Of a stretch of 45,673 nucleotides of DNA, positions 7,482 through 14,823 are shown piece after piece. Under the pieces are notes generated by a model. The model was not told the origin of the DNA, searched no databases, and was given only the letters and a program-made list of their open reading frames with translations. Source of the DNA: Eubacterium sp. CAG:251. GTDB lineage: Bacteria > Bacillota > Clostridia > Oscillospirales > Acutalibacteraceae. The stretch spans positions 71,312 through 116,984 of the forward strand of contig FR889122.1 in the NCBI GenBank assembly GCA_000436835.1. The letters run 5' to 3'. Each line of letters starts with the position of its first letter. Position 1 is the first letter of the stretch. A program made the translations under genes and the position numbers.

Positions 7482-8765
7482 ATGAAGGCTGCTTTTTATA
7501 CACTTGGTTGCAAGGTTAATCAATATGAAACCGAATACATGGCTGAGCTTTTGCGTAATGCCGGTTTTGAAATAGTAAAAGAAAATGACGAGGCTGATTA
7601 TTATATTGTTAATTCATGCACAGTAACGGCTACAGCCGACCAAAAAACAAGAAAGAGCATCAGAAAATTTAAAAGAAACCATCCAAACTCAACAGTTATT
7701 CTTACCGGTTGTATGCCGCAAGCATTTCCTAAGGAAGCAAAAGAATTGATTGAGGCAGATATTGTTTTTTCTAATAAAAATGACGGTGATATTCTTTCTC
7801 TTATTAATGAATATAATTTAAATAAAAATCGTCTTATAAAAATAGAGGAACACAAAGCAGGCGATAATTTTTGGGATTGCTCAATTGACCGTTTTCACGA
7901 AAGAATAAGGGCGTTTGTTAAAATTGAGGACGGTTGTGACAGATTTTGTTCTTACTGTATTATTCCAAAATCAAGAGGCAGAGTTCGTTCAAAATCGCTC
8001 GATATGCTCAAAAACGAGATTGAAACGCTTTCAAACGCCGGTATTAAGGAAATTGTACTTGTCGGAATAAATCTTTCTGCTTACGGCAAGGGAGAGAATT
8101 TTAACATTGTTGATGCAGTTAAAATTTGTAATGGAAATGACAAAATCAAGCGAATAAGATTAGGGTCGCTTGAGCCGGACCATTTGACTGATGAGGTTAT
8201 CGACGGTCTTGCAAAATGTGAAAAGCTTTGTCCGCAATTTCACATATCACTTCAAAGCGGATGCGATAAAACACTTAAAAGTATGAACAGGCACTATACT
8301 GCCGATGAATACAAGGCACTGTGCGATAAGCTTCGTTCATCATTTGAAAACGCAAGTCTTACTACAGACATTATGGTTGGTTTTAATGATGAAACAGAGC
8401 ATGATTTTAACGAAAGCCTTGATTTTGTTAAAAGTATTGCATTTGAAAAGGTACACGTTTTCCCATATAGCGAAAGAGTCGGTACGGCAGCATCTAAGCG
8501 TGGTGACAATGTTCCTAAGCAGGAAAAGGAACGCAGAGCCGCTGTTATGATTGAAGAAACAGAGAAAATACGCCACGACTATCTTAAAAAACTTGTCGGT
8601 ACAAATGAAAAGGTTTTATTTGAAAACGAAATTGAGCCGAATCTTTTTCAAGGTTATACCAAGAGCTATTTACCTGTCAGAATGAAATATAACAGAAATA
8701 TTGTCGGCGAGGAATTAGAGGTTAAGATAATCGATTATACCGATGAGTTTTGCATTGCCGAATAA
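7482..8765 (+). CDS. mtaB: tRNA N6-threonylcarbamoyladenosine (A37) methylthiotransferase MtaB
   Basis: A radical-SAM methylthiotransferase that converts t6A to ms2t6A at position 37 of ANN-decoding tRNAs. The N-terminal UPF0004 domain carries the three ligands of the auxiliary 4Fe-4S cluster (C10, C46, C77). The radical-SAM cluster motif CxxxCxxC is at C152, C156 and C159, followed by the TRAM-type C-terminus. The N-terminal GCKVNQYETE favours MtaB over MiaB or RimO. Length (427) is normal. Its 3' end overlaps the tail of the convergent lipoprotein gene by 31 bp, and no terminator separates them. Confidence 0.93.
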   Translation: MKAAFYTLGCKVNQYETEYMAELLRNAGFEIVKENDEADYYIVNSCTVTATADQKTRKSIRKFKRNHPNSTVILTGCMPQAFPKEAKELIEADIVFSNKNDGDILSLINEYNLNKNRLIKIEEHKAGDNFWDCSIDRFHERIRAFVKIEDGCDRFCSYCIIPKSRGRVRSKSLDMLKNEIETLSNAGIKEIVLVGINLSAYGKGENFNIVDAVKICNGNDKIKRIRLGSLEPDHLTDEVIDGLAKCEKLCPQFHISLQSGCDKTLKSMNRHYTADEYKALCDKLRSSFENASLTTDIMVGFNDETEHDFNESLDFVKSIAFEKVHVFPYSERVGTAASKRGDNVPKQEKERRAAVMIEETEKIRHDYLKKLVGTNEKVLFENEIEPNLFQGYTKSYLPVRMKYNRNIVGEELEVKIIDYTDEFCIAE

Positions 8766-9910
8766 AGATTAGACGTTTCCTCGTTATCCTTTAACGAGCT
8801 ATAGGAGAAAATATAATATCCTTTTATCTTATCTATCTTTGAAATATATGTTATTTGACGTGCGACTATATTTTTTTCTTTTTTAAATTCGTTTTTGCCG
8901 CTCTCCCCTGCGTATTCGTCACTAAGTCCTGATTTATACATAGGAAGCGCAATATATAAGGCACACGTTGCATTGTCGCACCACAACTTTGTTGTTTGCA
9001 TAAACGGTTGGTTTTCGTTTTTAAAACCGAAATATATTTGAGGGCAGATATAATCAATGTATCCCTCATTTCTCGACCATTTTATTACGTCGGCATATAA
9101 AGCTGAATAATCATAATCCATATCGGAAGCAGGGCTTATACCGAAAGTAACGCTTTTATTAATCGTTTTAACAGCAGAATAAACCGATTTAATCATATTG
9201 TTTACATTATCTCTTCGCCAATCAAAAAGGCTTAGTTCTCCCCCGTTACTTTTATATTTTGTATATTCTTCTTTGTCGATACTTTTGTCCTTAGTCGGGT
9301 AAAAATAATCGTCAAAGCACAAGGAATCAACATTATAGTTTGACAGAATTTCTTTAACGCCTTTTACAATTAGATCTGTCACTTCGTTGTAACAGGGGTT
9401 AAAATAAATTCCGTTATCAAGCACAATTAATTTACTCGTGTTTTGCCATTTGAGTGCAATATTATTTTTTGCCAGCAATGAAAAATCGTTTCGTTGACTT
9501 ACTCTGTATGGGTTTATCCACGCTTCGATTGACAAATTGTATTTATGCGCCGTATCAATCATAATTTCAAGTGGATCATATATCAATTTTGCTCCCTGAT
9601 AGCCAAACATATATTCACTTGTAGGAAAATAATTTGATTTATAAAATGCATCGGCGCAAGGTCTTACCTGAACGGTTACACGGTTAAAGCCTTTATCTGC
9701 AAGTTCTTTAAAGGCTTTTGATATTTCTTTTTTAAAAGTTTTTTCATCATTGTTTTTTGTGAACCCCTCAAGTTCGTAATAAGCAATAAATACACTTTTT
9801 ATATATGTATTTTGAGAGGCATTATTATGCACATTATCGCTTTTTGGGGTAATTGCGCACCCTGCCAAACAAAAAATAAGAACCATTGATAAAATAATTT
9901 TTTTATACAC
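8735..9910 (-). CDS. Lipoprotein, glycosyl hydrolase-like family 10 (GHL10)
   Basis: A 391-residue secreted lipoprotein. The N-terminus has a Lys pair, a hydrophobic stretch and a lipobox LAGC with lipidated Cys18. The rest matches the GHL10/DUF187 family of TIM-barrel proteins: GFNRVTVQVRP, then AWINPYR and SLCFDDYFYP. B. subtilis YngK is a relative; enzymatic activity has rarely been shown and cell-wall or exopolysaccharide substrates are inferred. The start is GTG at 9910, with AGGAAG upstream. It overlaps mtaB tail to tail by 31 bp and is divergent from the zinc-ribbon gene. Confidence 0.85.
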   Translation of the reverse strand: MYKKIILSMVLIFCLAGCAITPKSDNVHNNASQNTYIKSVFIAYYELEGFTKNNDEKTFKKEISKAFKELADKGFNRVTVQVRPCADAFYKSNYFPTSEYMFGYQGAKLIYDPLEIMIDTAHKYNLSIEAWINPYRVSQRNDFSLLAKNNIALKWQNTSKLIVLDNGIYFNPCYNEVTDLIVKGVKEILSNYNVDSLCFDDYFYPTKDKSIDKEEYTKYKSNGGELSLFDWRRDNVNNMIKSVYSAVKTINKSVTFGISPASDMDYDYSALYADVIKWSRNEGYIDYICPQIYFGFKNENQPFMQTTKLWCDNATCALYIALPMYKSGLSDEYAGESGKNEFKKEKNIVARQITYISKIDKIKGYYIFSYSSLKDNEETSNLYSAMQNSSV

Positions 9911-9939
9911 TTGAACACTTCCTAATTTTATAGTAAAAT
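9911..9939 (+). promoter_or_regulatory. Sigma-A promoter of the small zinc-ribbon gene
   Basis: TTGAAC (9911-9916), 17-nt spacer, TAAAAT (9934-9939). The expected start is near 9946, only about 11 nt before the chosen ATG at 9957, so the message would have a very short leader with GGTGA almost at its 5' end. The promoter overlaps the ribosome-binding region of the divergent lipoprotein gene. Confidence 0.6.
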
Positions 9940-9956
9940 AATAAACGGTGATTGAA

Positions 9957-10253
9957 ATGGAATACAGACTCGGAAATTCAAAATGGGTACATCAAAGAGG
10001 AGAAACGGTTGAACTTGTTTGTCCTAATTGTCACAATAAAGTTAATTTCGGCGTTTTTTCAAATTTTGAAAGACGTCTTGCGGTAAAGCCTACGCTTCTT
10101 GATACTCAAACGGTATATTTTCTCGTATGTCCTGAATGTGCAAGCGTTTATACAGTTGAAGAAGCAAGAGGAAAAGCATTTCAAAAGGGAGAAAAGCTTT
10201 CTATTGGCAATTTTGATTTAAAATCGCTTAAAAAGTTTAAATCAGAGGTTTAA
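9957..10253 (+). CDS. Small zinc-ribbon protein of unknown function
   Basis: A 98-residue protein with two Cys pairs, C22-x2-C25 (CPNC) and C58-x2-C61 (CPEC), the pattern of a treble-clef or zinc-ribbon fold, followed by a basic C-terminus. I do not recognise a named family. The ATG at 9957 is preferred over the GTG at 9948 because GGTGA lies at 9947-9951. The gene has its own promoter and a strong terminator, so it is a stand-alone unit. Confidence 0.75.
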   Translation: MEYRLGNSKWVHQRGETVELVCPNCHNKVNFGVFSNFERRLAVKPTLLDTQTVYFLVCPECASVYTVEEARGKAFQKGEKLSIGNFDLKSLKKFKSEV

Positions 10254-10269
10254 AATATTGATATTTTTA

Positions 10270-10300
10270 AAGGTCGCACGTTTTGTGCGACCTTATTTTT
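10270..10300 (+). terminator. Terminator of the zinc-ribbon gene
   Basis: AAGGTCGCAC (10270-10279) and GTGCGACCTT (10285-10294) pair perfectly around GTTTT, followed by ATTTTT on the plus strand. It abuts the spoIVA stop codon (10299-10301) and may also end the sipL-spoIVA transcript from the other side. Confidence 0.9.
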
Positions 10301-11774
10301 ATAGAATTATACATATAAGACCGTTGCAGCCTTCGTTAATAACTCTTTCAATTGTTTCTCTAAACTTGTTTCTTGCATCAATCGGCATACGGTAAAGCTT
10401 ATTGTTAAGCCCCTCGCTTACAAGCTCGTGAAGTGATTTACCGAATATATTTGTATCCCAAATTTCCGACGGATTTTCTTCAAATTCCTTTAAGAGATAC
10501 ATAACAAGCTCCTGACTTTGGCTTTCACTGCCGACAATCGGTGCAACCTCTGTATAGGTATTGCATTTTATAAGATGAATTGACGGTGCCTGCGCTTTAA
10601 GCTTAACGCCGTATCTGCCGCCCTGCTTCATTATTTCAGGTTCTTCAAGGCTCAACTCGTTCATTTCGGGCATAACTATTCCATAGCCCGTTTCGTCAAC
10701 CTCCTTGAGTGCTTTATTAAACCTTTCGTATTGCTTTTTCATTTGAACAAGATTGATAAACTGACTCATCAAATCCCTTTCATCATTAACCTCGACATTA
10801 CAGCTTTCAGACAATATTTTATAAAAGAAGCTGTTGTCAACATAAACCTTCATATTGATTTTGCCTGTTGACAAATCAAGGTAATTAATATTAATTGAAT
10901 CAATATATTCGTTTTCCTTAAGTCTTTCCGCAAAAGAGCCGACACTTCTTATATTTGTAATAACGCTTGTGTTTTCTTTAATAGAAGTATAAATTGATGC
11001 CTTAAGGTAATTGTCGCTTTCAAGATTATTAATCCAAGACGGATAATTAATGCCAACAGAGCTTACAGGAAATTCATATAAAATATCGGATAAAATATCA
11101 TTAATTTCCTGCTCTGTCATTTCAAGGCAATTAACAGGTACAACGGGTACTGCGTATTTATCGGTAAGTGAGGCGCAAAGCCCAACCGCCGTGGCGGATT
11201 TTGGATTATCGGTATTCATCAAAACGATAAACGGCTTATCGAGTGCTTTTAGCTCATCAATAACCCTTTCCTCAGCCTCCTCATATTCATCACGTGGAAT
11301 GGAGGTAATCGTTCCGTCTGTTGTGATAACAAGACCTATTGTTGAATGTTCCGTAATCACCTTTTTTGTGCCTATTTCAGCCGCCATATTAAAAGGTATT
11401 TCTTCATCATACCACGGCGTCATAACCATTCTCGGCTGTTCTTCTTCGATATACCCTACCGAGCTTGGAACAATATAGCCGACGCAATCTATAAGACGAA
11501 CTCGCATTTTAATGTTTTCGTTCATACTAAGCTCAACTGCATCCTCCGGTATAAATTTCGGCTCGGTTGTCATTATAGTTCTGCCTGCGGCTGACTGCGG
11601 AAGCTCATCCATAGCTCTTTGCTTTACGTATTCATCATTAATGTTAGGCAAGACAAGCGTATCCATAAATCTTTTAATAAATGTTGATTTGCCGGTTCTT
11701 ACAGGGCCTACGACACCAATATAAATATCTCCGCCTGTTCTTTTGGAAATATCACTGTAAATATCATTATACAT
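10299..11774 (-). CDS. spoIVA: Stage IV sporulation protein A, coat basement ATPase
   Basis: SpoIVA polymerises by ATP hydrolysis on the mother-cell face of the forespore membrane and forms the base of the spore coat; it is also needed for cortex formation. The start is set at 11774 (MYNDIYSDIS), where AGGG lies 7 nt upstream. This gives 491 residues against 492 in B. subtilis. The Walker A motif GPVRTGKST (23-31) and the following DELPQSAAGRTIMTTEPKFI block match the family closely. The C-terminal region is the part known to bind SpoVM in B. subtilis. It lies 10 nt after sipL, with its ribosome-binding site inside the sipL 3' end. Confidence 0.97.
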   Translation of the reverse strand: MYNDIYSDISKRTGGDIYIGVVGPVRTGKSTFIKRFMDTLVLPNINDEYVKQRAMDELPQSAAGRTIMTTEPKFIPEDAVELSMNENIKMRVRLIDCVGYIVPSSVGYIEEEQPRMVMTPWYDEEIPFNMAAEIGTKKVITEHSTIGLVITTDGTITSIPRDEYEEAEERVIDELKALDKPFIVLMNTDNPKSATAVGLCASLTDKYAVPVVPVNCLEMTEQEINDILSDILYEFPVSSVGINYPSWINNLESDNYLKASIYTSIKENTSVITNIRSVGSFAERLKENEYIDSININYLDLSTGKINMKVYVDNSFFYKILSESCNVEVNDERDLMSQFINLVQMKKQYERFNKALKEVDETGYGIVMPEMNELSLEEPEIMKQGGRYGVKLKAQAPSIHLIKCNTYTEVAPIVGSESQSQELVMYLLKEFEENPSEIWDTNIFGKSLHELVSEGLNNKLYRMPIDARNKFRETIERVINEGCNGLICIIL

Positions 11775-11784
11775 ATTCATACCC

Positions 11785-13278
11785 TCACATTCCCGGAACA
11801 AGCAATACCCGTCTGGTATCAATAATATCCGATGTTAATTCATTTTCGTCAATAATAAGCTTTGAATCGGTTGAAAAACTCTTAGCAATATCCCATACGC
11901 TTTCGTTTTTCTTTGCAAAATATAATGTAAGCTGCGGTGTATTCGAATCATCAAGCATTTCATCGGTTGAAATATCCGTTATATACTCGATATTTTCCTC
12001 TTGATAAAGAAAAGCAGTATAATCAATACTAAGCCTTAAATTGATTTTGCTTGTATTATTTATTACAAAATCATAATTTAAAAGATTTACTCCCGCTTCA
12101 CCGTTCATTTCAATATCATTAAGCTTTAGGCTGTAAATTTCTTCCTTTTCATAATAGCAAAGCTGTGAGCTTTCGTCTAAATAGAAAAATCTTAAAAGCA
12201 CCGCACAATTAAGTGTTGACGATACAACATTTACCTTTACTATTTGCGCATTTAGGTCAACAATTTCAACAATGCTTTTATCATTTTCAAAAGTTAACTC
12301 AAAGCTTTTTGAATCGTAGTAATAAATAGGATTAGATTTAATCGACAGCTTATCGGTTTGGCTTATCGTTTTAAAATGCGGAATGTACGAATCAACGGAA
12401 AAACTTTCTTTATCAATTGAGCATATTTTATAGCTTACCGCAATTCTACCGACAGCTTCGATATCGCAAAGCTTGTTGTCATTATTTACCTTTGGCTTAA
12501 CATATAGCTGGCAAATTCTTGCGTCAATAATCGAATAATCAGTTTCAAGGCAATTTGCAATATCAATAATTCTGCTTGTTGAGAAATTGTATTTTATCTT
12601 GTCGCTCTTGCCACTTTCGTTGCAATAAACAATCGACAGCTCGCAATCAAGCTTTACAAGCATTTTATCCTTTATAATTTTTTTATCCGATACCGAACAG
12701 TCAATATATGTATTTATTATATTTTTTATTTGACTGTCATTTTTGCCGAGTGAAAAAACTTCGTCAAAATCGACTGACGATACGCCTGTTGCCTTAATAT
12801 TTAAAACATTCTTTTCTCTGTTTTTTATGAAAGCATTTTCGCATGAGGAAAGACAGTGGGTACATCTTTTGCAAAAAACGTTTATTTGAGCATTCAAAGC
12901 CGTGTGAACGTCGATTCTGCGCTGATTTACAAGGCGACTGTTTGAATAAGCGGTAAAAACATTAACCTCGGCAAAATCGGGATAATCGCAAGACGTTATA
13001 TCAAACGTTTTTGAAAACTCTTCTTCAAATATATTGGAAAGCGTAGAGCCGTCGCTTGCTTTATACATAACCGTGATTATACTTTTTCCGTAAATAATAA
13101 TTGACGATGACGATAAGTCATAATCGGCGACAACGTTTTTGACGCAACATTTTACAAGAGTGTCAATGTCATCAAGATATTGCGGCAAATTAAGCTGAAA
13201 GTCAACGTCAAAGCTCTCGTTTATTCTTTCTCTTGTTTCATTACAGTTCATTTCTTTAAATTCTTTGCTTAGCTCCAT
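11785..13278 (-). CDS. sipL: SipL-like SpoIVA-interacting protein (DUF3794 and LysM-like)
   Basis: A 497-residue protein built of DUF3794-type beta-rich repeats (about 30-430) with a C-terminal LysM-like segment. The segment (about 450-497) contains the SVWDIAKSFSTD pattern and ends in RRVLLVPGM. This is the architecture of C. difficile SipL, which binds SpoIVA through its LysM domain and is needed for coat attachment; it is the functional counterpart of Bacillus SpoVID. The ATG at 13278 has a GGAG site. The spoIVA gene is directly downstream, and a sigma-E-like promoter precedes it. The mid-region has several Cys residues. The name rests on architecture and context, not on a measured similarity. 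Confidence 0.85.
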   Translation of the reverse strand: MELSKEFKEMNCNETRERINESFDVDFQLNLPQYLDDIDTLVKCCVKNVVADYDLSSSSIIIYGKSIITVMYKASDGSTLSNIFEEEFSKTFDITSCDYPDFAEVNVFTAYSNSRLVNQRRIDVHTALNAQINVFCKRCTHCLSSCENAFIKNREKNVLNIKATGVSSVDFDEVFSLGKNDSQIKNIINTYIDCSVSDKKIIKDKMLVKLDCELSIVYCNESGKSDKIKYNFSTSRIIDIANCLETDYSIIDARICQLYVKPKVNNDNKLCDIEAVGRIAVSYKICSIDKESFSVDSYIPHFKTISQTDKLSIKSNPIYYYDSKSFELTFENDKSIVEIVDLNAQIVKVNVVSSTLNCAVLLRFFYLDESSQLCYYEKEEIYSLKLNDIEMNGEAGVNLLNYDFVINNTSKINLRLSIDYTAFLYQEENIEYITDISTDEMLDDSNTPQLTLYFAKKNESVWDIAKSFSTDSKLIIDENELTSDIIDTRRVLLVPGM

Positions 13279-13307
13279 AACGAATCTCCTTTACAGTTTC
13301 TATCAAT

Positions 13308-13334
13308 ACTTATGCAAACGTTTTTGGCAATATT
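13308..13334 (-). promoter_or_regulatory. Sigma-E-like promoter of sipL-spoIVA
   Basis: On the minus strand AATATT (13329-13334), 14-nt spacer, CATAAGT (13308-13314). The B. subtilis sigma-E consensus is roughly ATATT, 14-15 nt, CATACA-T, so the -35 and CATA fit and the end of the -10 does not. The expected start is about 23 nt before the sipL ATG, leaving room for the GGAG site. No good sigma-A promoter is seen on this strand. Confidence 0.55.
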
Positions 13335-13356
13335 ACAGAGCTTATTCATTTTTTGT

Positions 13357-13385
13357 TTGACAAAGGGTAATGTATATGTTATCTT
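13357..13385 (+). promoter_or_regulatory. Sigma-A promoter of the leader-GNAT-methyltransferase cassette
   Basis: TTGACA (13357-13362) is a perfect -35. A 17-nt spacer ends in TGT, an extended -10 signal, and TATCTT (13380-13385) is a moderate -10. The likely start is near 13392, which puts the AGAGG of the leader ORF almost at the 5' end of the RNA. The promoter is divergent from the sipL promoter 22 bp away. Confidence 0.72.
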
Positions 13386-13404
13386 TTAATCAGAGGTAAT
13401 TACT

Positions 13405-13494
13405 ATGACTAATCTAATTGCAAAAGTGAACAGCGCACAGATGTATAGCCAACCTAAGCATTATGCTTGGGCTTATTTGCGTTGTGTTCAATAG
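13405..13494 (+). CDS. Leader peptide of an attenuator (29 codons)
   Basis: A 29-codon ORF, ATG at 13405 to TAG at 13492-13494, with AGAGG (13392-13396) 8 nt upstream. The peptide begins MTNLIAKVNSAQ and continues MYSQPKHYAWAYLRCVQ, with Tyr at 14, 20 and 24, and single Trp and His. I do not recognise it as a named leader. It lies between a promoter and a strong terminator that precedes the GNAT gene, and is enclosed by an 11-bp RNA stem. Together these indicate a peptide whose translation controls readthrough. An internal ATG at codon 13 has no good ribosome site. Confidence 0.75.
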   Translation: MTNLIAKVNSAQMYSQPKHYAWAYLRCVQ

Positions 13495-13507
13495 CGGTAA
13501 TTAGATT
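13411..13507 (+). promoter_or_regulatory. Leader RNA structure of the GNAT-methyltransferase attenuator
   Basis: Positions 13411-13421 pair with 13497-13507 (AATCTAATTGC with GTAATTAGATT, one G-U), closing a stem around most of the leader ORF. Inside it, CCTAAGCA (13453-13460) and TGCTTGGG (13464-13471) form an 8-bp hairpin with one G-U and a TTA loop. The closing stem is followed by TTT and so might itself be a weak early terminator. GTGTTC (13484-13489) could pair with GAACAC (13534-13539) in the 5' arm of the main terminator, a possible but short antiterminator. Confidence 0.6.
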
Positions 13508-13523
13508 TTTATAGCATAAATTA

Positions 13524-13565
13524 AACTGCTGACGAACACGTTTGTTTGTCAGCAGTTATTTTTTT
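13524..13565 (+). terminator. Attenuator terminator directly before the GNAT gene
   Basis: Positions 13524-13538 pair with 13543-13557 over 15 bp (AACTGCTGACGAACA with TGTTTGTCAGCAGTT, one G-U) around a CGTT loop. Seven T residues follow at 13559-13565. The AGGAGG of the GNAT gene starts at the very next base (13566). A terminator between a promoter and the first structural gene is an attenuator rather than an end-of-operon signal. Confidence 0.92.
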
Positions 13566-13578
13566 AGGAGGTATTTAA

Positions 13579-14052
13579 ATGGTTATCAAAATTGAAATTT
13601 ATGAACTTTTAAAAGCATTTAGTATGCAAAAGAAATGTTTTAAACCTATATATGAAAAATATTACGATGAAACAAGCCCCTGCAAAGAGTCATTTGCAAA
13701 ATTTGTATCAAGAACAACAAAGTCGAGTTTTCAAATGTATTGGATAATTGACAATAGCACAAAAGTAGGTCAAATTTGGATTGCAACTAAAAACGATACA
13801 GCAAAACTTGCAAGATTGTTTGTGCTTCCAAAATATCAATATAAAGGCTATGCAACAAAAGCAATTATTGATATAGAAAAACTTTATTCATATTATAACC
13901 ATTGGCAACTTGATACAATTAAAGAGGAAAAGAAAAATGTTCACCTATATCAAAAACTCGGATATAAACCCAACGGAAAAGAAAAAATTATCAACGATAA
14001 AATGACAATAACTGAATTTGAAAAGGAGATAAATGATGAAAGAAGTAATTGA
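13579..14052 (+). CDS. GNAT-family N-acetyltransferase
   Basis: A 157-residue acetyltransferase using acetyl-CoA; the substrate is unknown. The motif A region reads RLFVLPKYQYKGYATKAI (about 79-96), with the Q-x-x-G-x-A pyrophosphate loop. The C-terminal NVHLYQKLGYKPNGKE is the usual motif B. It is Lys- and Asn-rich and its coding strand looks more A-rich than the neighbours, which hints at transfer. It is the first structural gene behind the leader and terminator and is followed by a methyltransferase overlapping it by 17 bp. The context suggests modification of a translation-inhibiting compound, but this is inference. Confidence 0.85.
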   Translation: MVIKIEIYELLKAFSMQKKCFKPIYEKYYDETSPCKESFAKFVSRTTKSSFQMYWIIDNSTKVGQIWIATKNDTAKLARLFVLPKYQYKGYATKAIIDIEKLYSYYNHWQLDTIKEEKKNVHLYQKLGYKPNGKEKIINDKMTITEFEKEINDERSN

Positions 14053-14809
14053 ATTTTATAATAAATATGACGAAGATAACAGATTAAAAAGCAAAACGCA
14101 TTTACCGGAATATCTAATAACTATGAAATACATAAAAAAGTACCTGACACCTAATTCAAAAATTCTTGAAATAGGTGCAGGTACCGGCAGATATTCGATT
14201 GCACTTGCAGATATGGGATATGATATAACAAGTGTTGAGCTTGTCCCACATAATATAGAAATACTTAAATCAAAGATTAAAACAGAACATAAAATCAAAG
14301 TTTTTGAGGGTAACGCTTGTGATTTATCTTTTATTGAGGATAATACTTACGATATAGTTTTATTACTCGGACCGATGTATCACTTATTTAATGATATTGA
14401 CAAGCACAAGGCGTTGAGCGAAGCGATAAGGGTTGCAAAAATCGGCGGAATTATATATTCTTCTTATTGCAATAATGACACTACGATTTACAAAATGTTT
14501 TATAAAAAACGAATACTTGATTATATTGAAAAAGGTTTAATAGATGACAATTTTCACGCATATTCAAGCCCTAACGGAATTTTTGAATTATACAGAAAAA
14601 GCGATATTGACAAGCTAATGGAAAATTATAATGTTACCAGACTTCATTTCGTTGGCGTCGATATGCTGTCATATTTATACTCAAATAAATTAAATATGCT
14701 AAATAAAAGAGAATTTGAAGAATATATGAAGTTCTTATCAGTTATATGCGAGCGTGAAGATTTAGTTGGCTTTTCACAGCATATGCTCGATGTGTTTAGG
14801 AAGAATTAA
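14036..14809 (+). CDS. Class I SAM-dependent methyltransferase
   Basis: A 257-residue methyltransferase. The SAM-binding motif I is ILEIGAGTGRYSIALADMGYD (split here as ILEIGAGTGRY at about 43-53, then the rest), followed by the acidic SVEL (motif II) and the DIVLLLGPMYHL segment (motif IV). ATG at 14033 and 14036 are both possible; 14036 is preferred because AAGGAG (14023-14028) is 7 nt before it. It overlaps the GNAT gene and must share its attenuated transcript. Its target (small molecule, rRNA or protein) is not evident. No clear terminator follows before the convergent spoIIR stop. Confidence 0.85.
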   Translation: MKEVIEFYNKYDEDNRLKSKTHLPEYLITMKYIKKYLTPNSKILEIGAGTGRYSIALADMGYDITSVELVPHNIEILKSKIKTEHKIKVFEGNACDLSFIEDNTYDIVLLLGPMYHLFNDIDKHKALSEAIRVAKIGGIIYSSYCNNDTTIYKMFYKKRILDYIEKGLIDDNFHAYSSPNGIFELYRKSDIDKLMENYNVTRLHFVGVDMLSYLYSNKLNMLNKREFEEYMKFLSVICEREDLVGFSQHMLDVFRKN

Positions 14810-14823
14810 TTATAAATTATAGT

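Noticed and set aside
13441..13494. A separate 17-residue peptide starting at the internal ATG of the leader
   Set aside because: There is no ribosome site in front of this ATG, while the ATG at 13405 has AGAGG at a good distance in the same frame.
13279..13578. T-box or known riboswitch in front of the GNAT gene
   Set aside because: I could not find a T-box TGG-containing antiterminator bulge or any aptamer core I know. The translated leader ORF is the simpler explanation.
14810..14823. Terminator after the methyltransferase gene
   Set aside because: The gap to the convergent spoIIR stop is 14 nt of AT-rich sequence with no stable stem.
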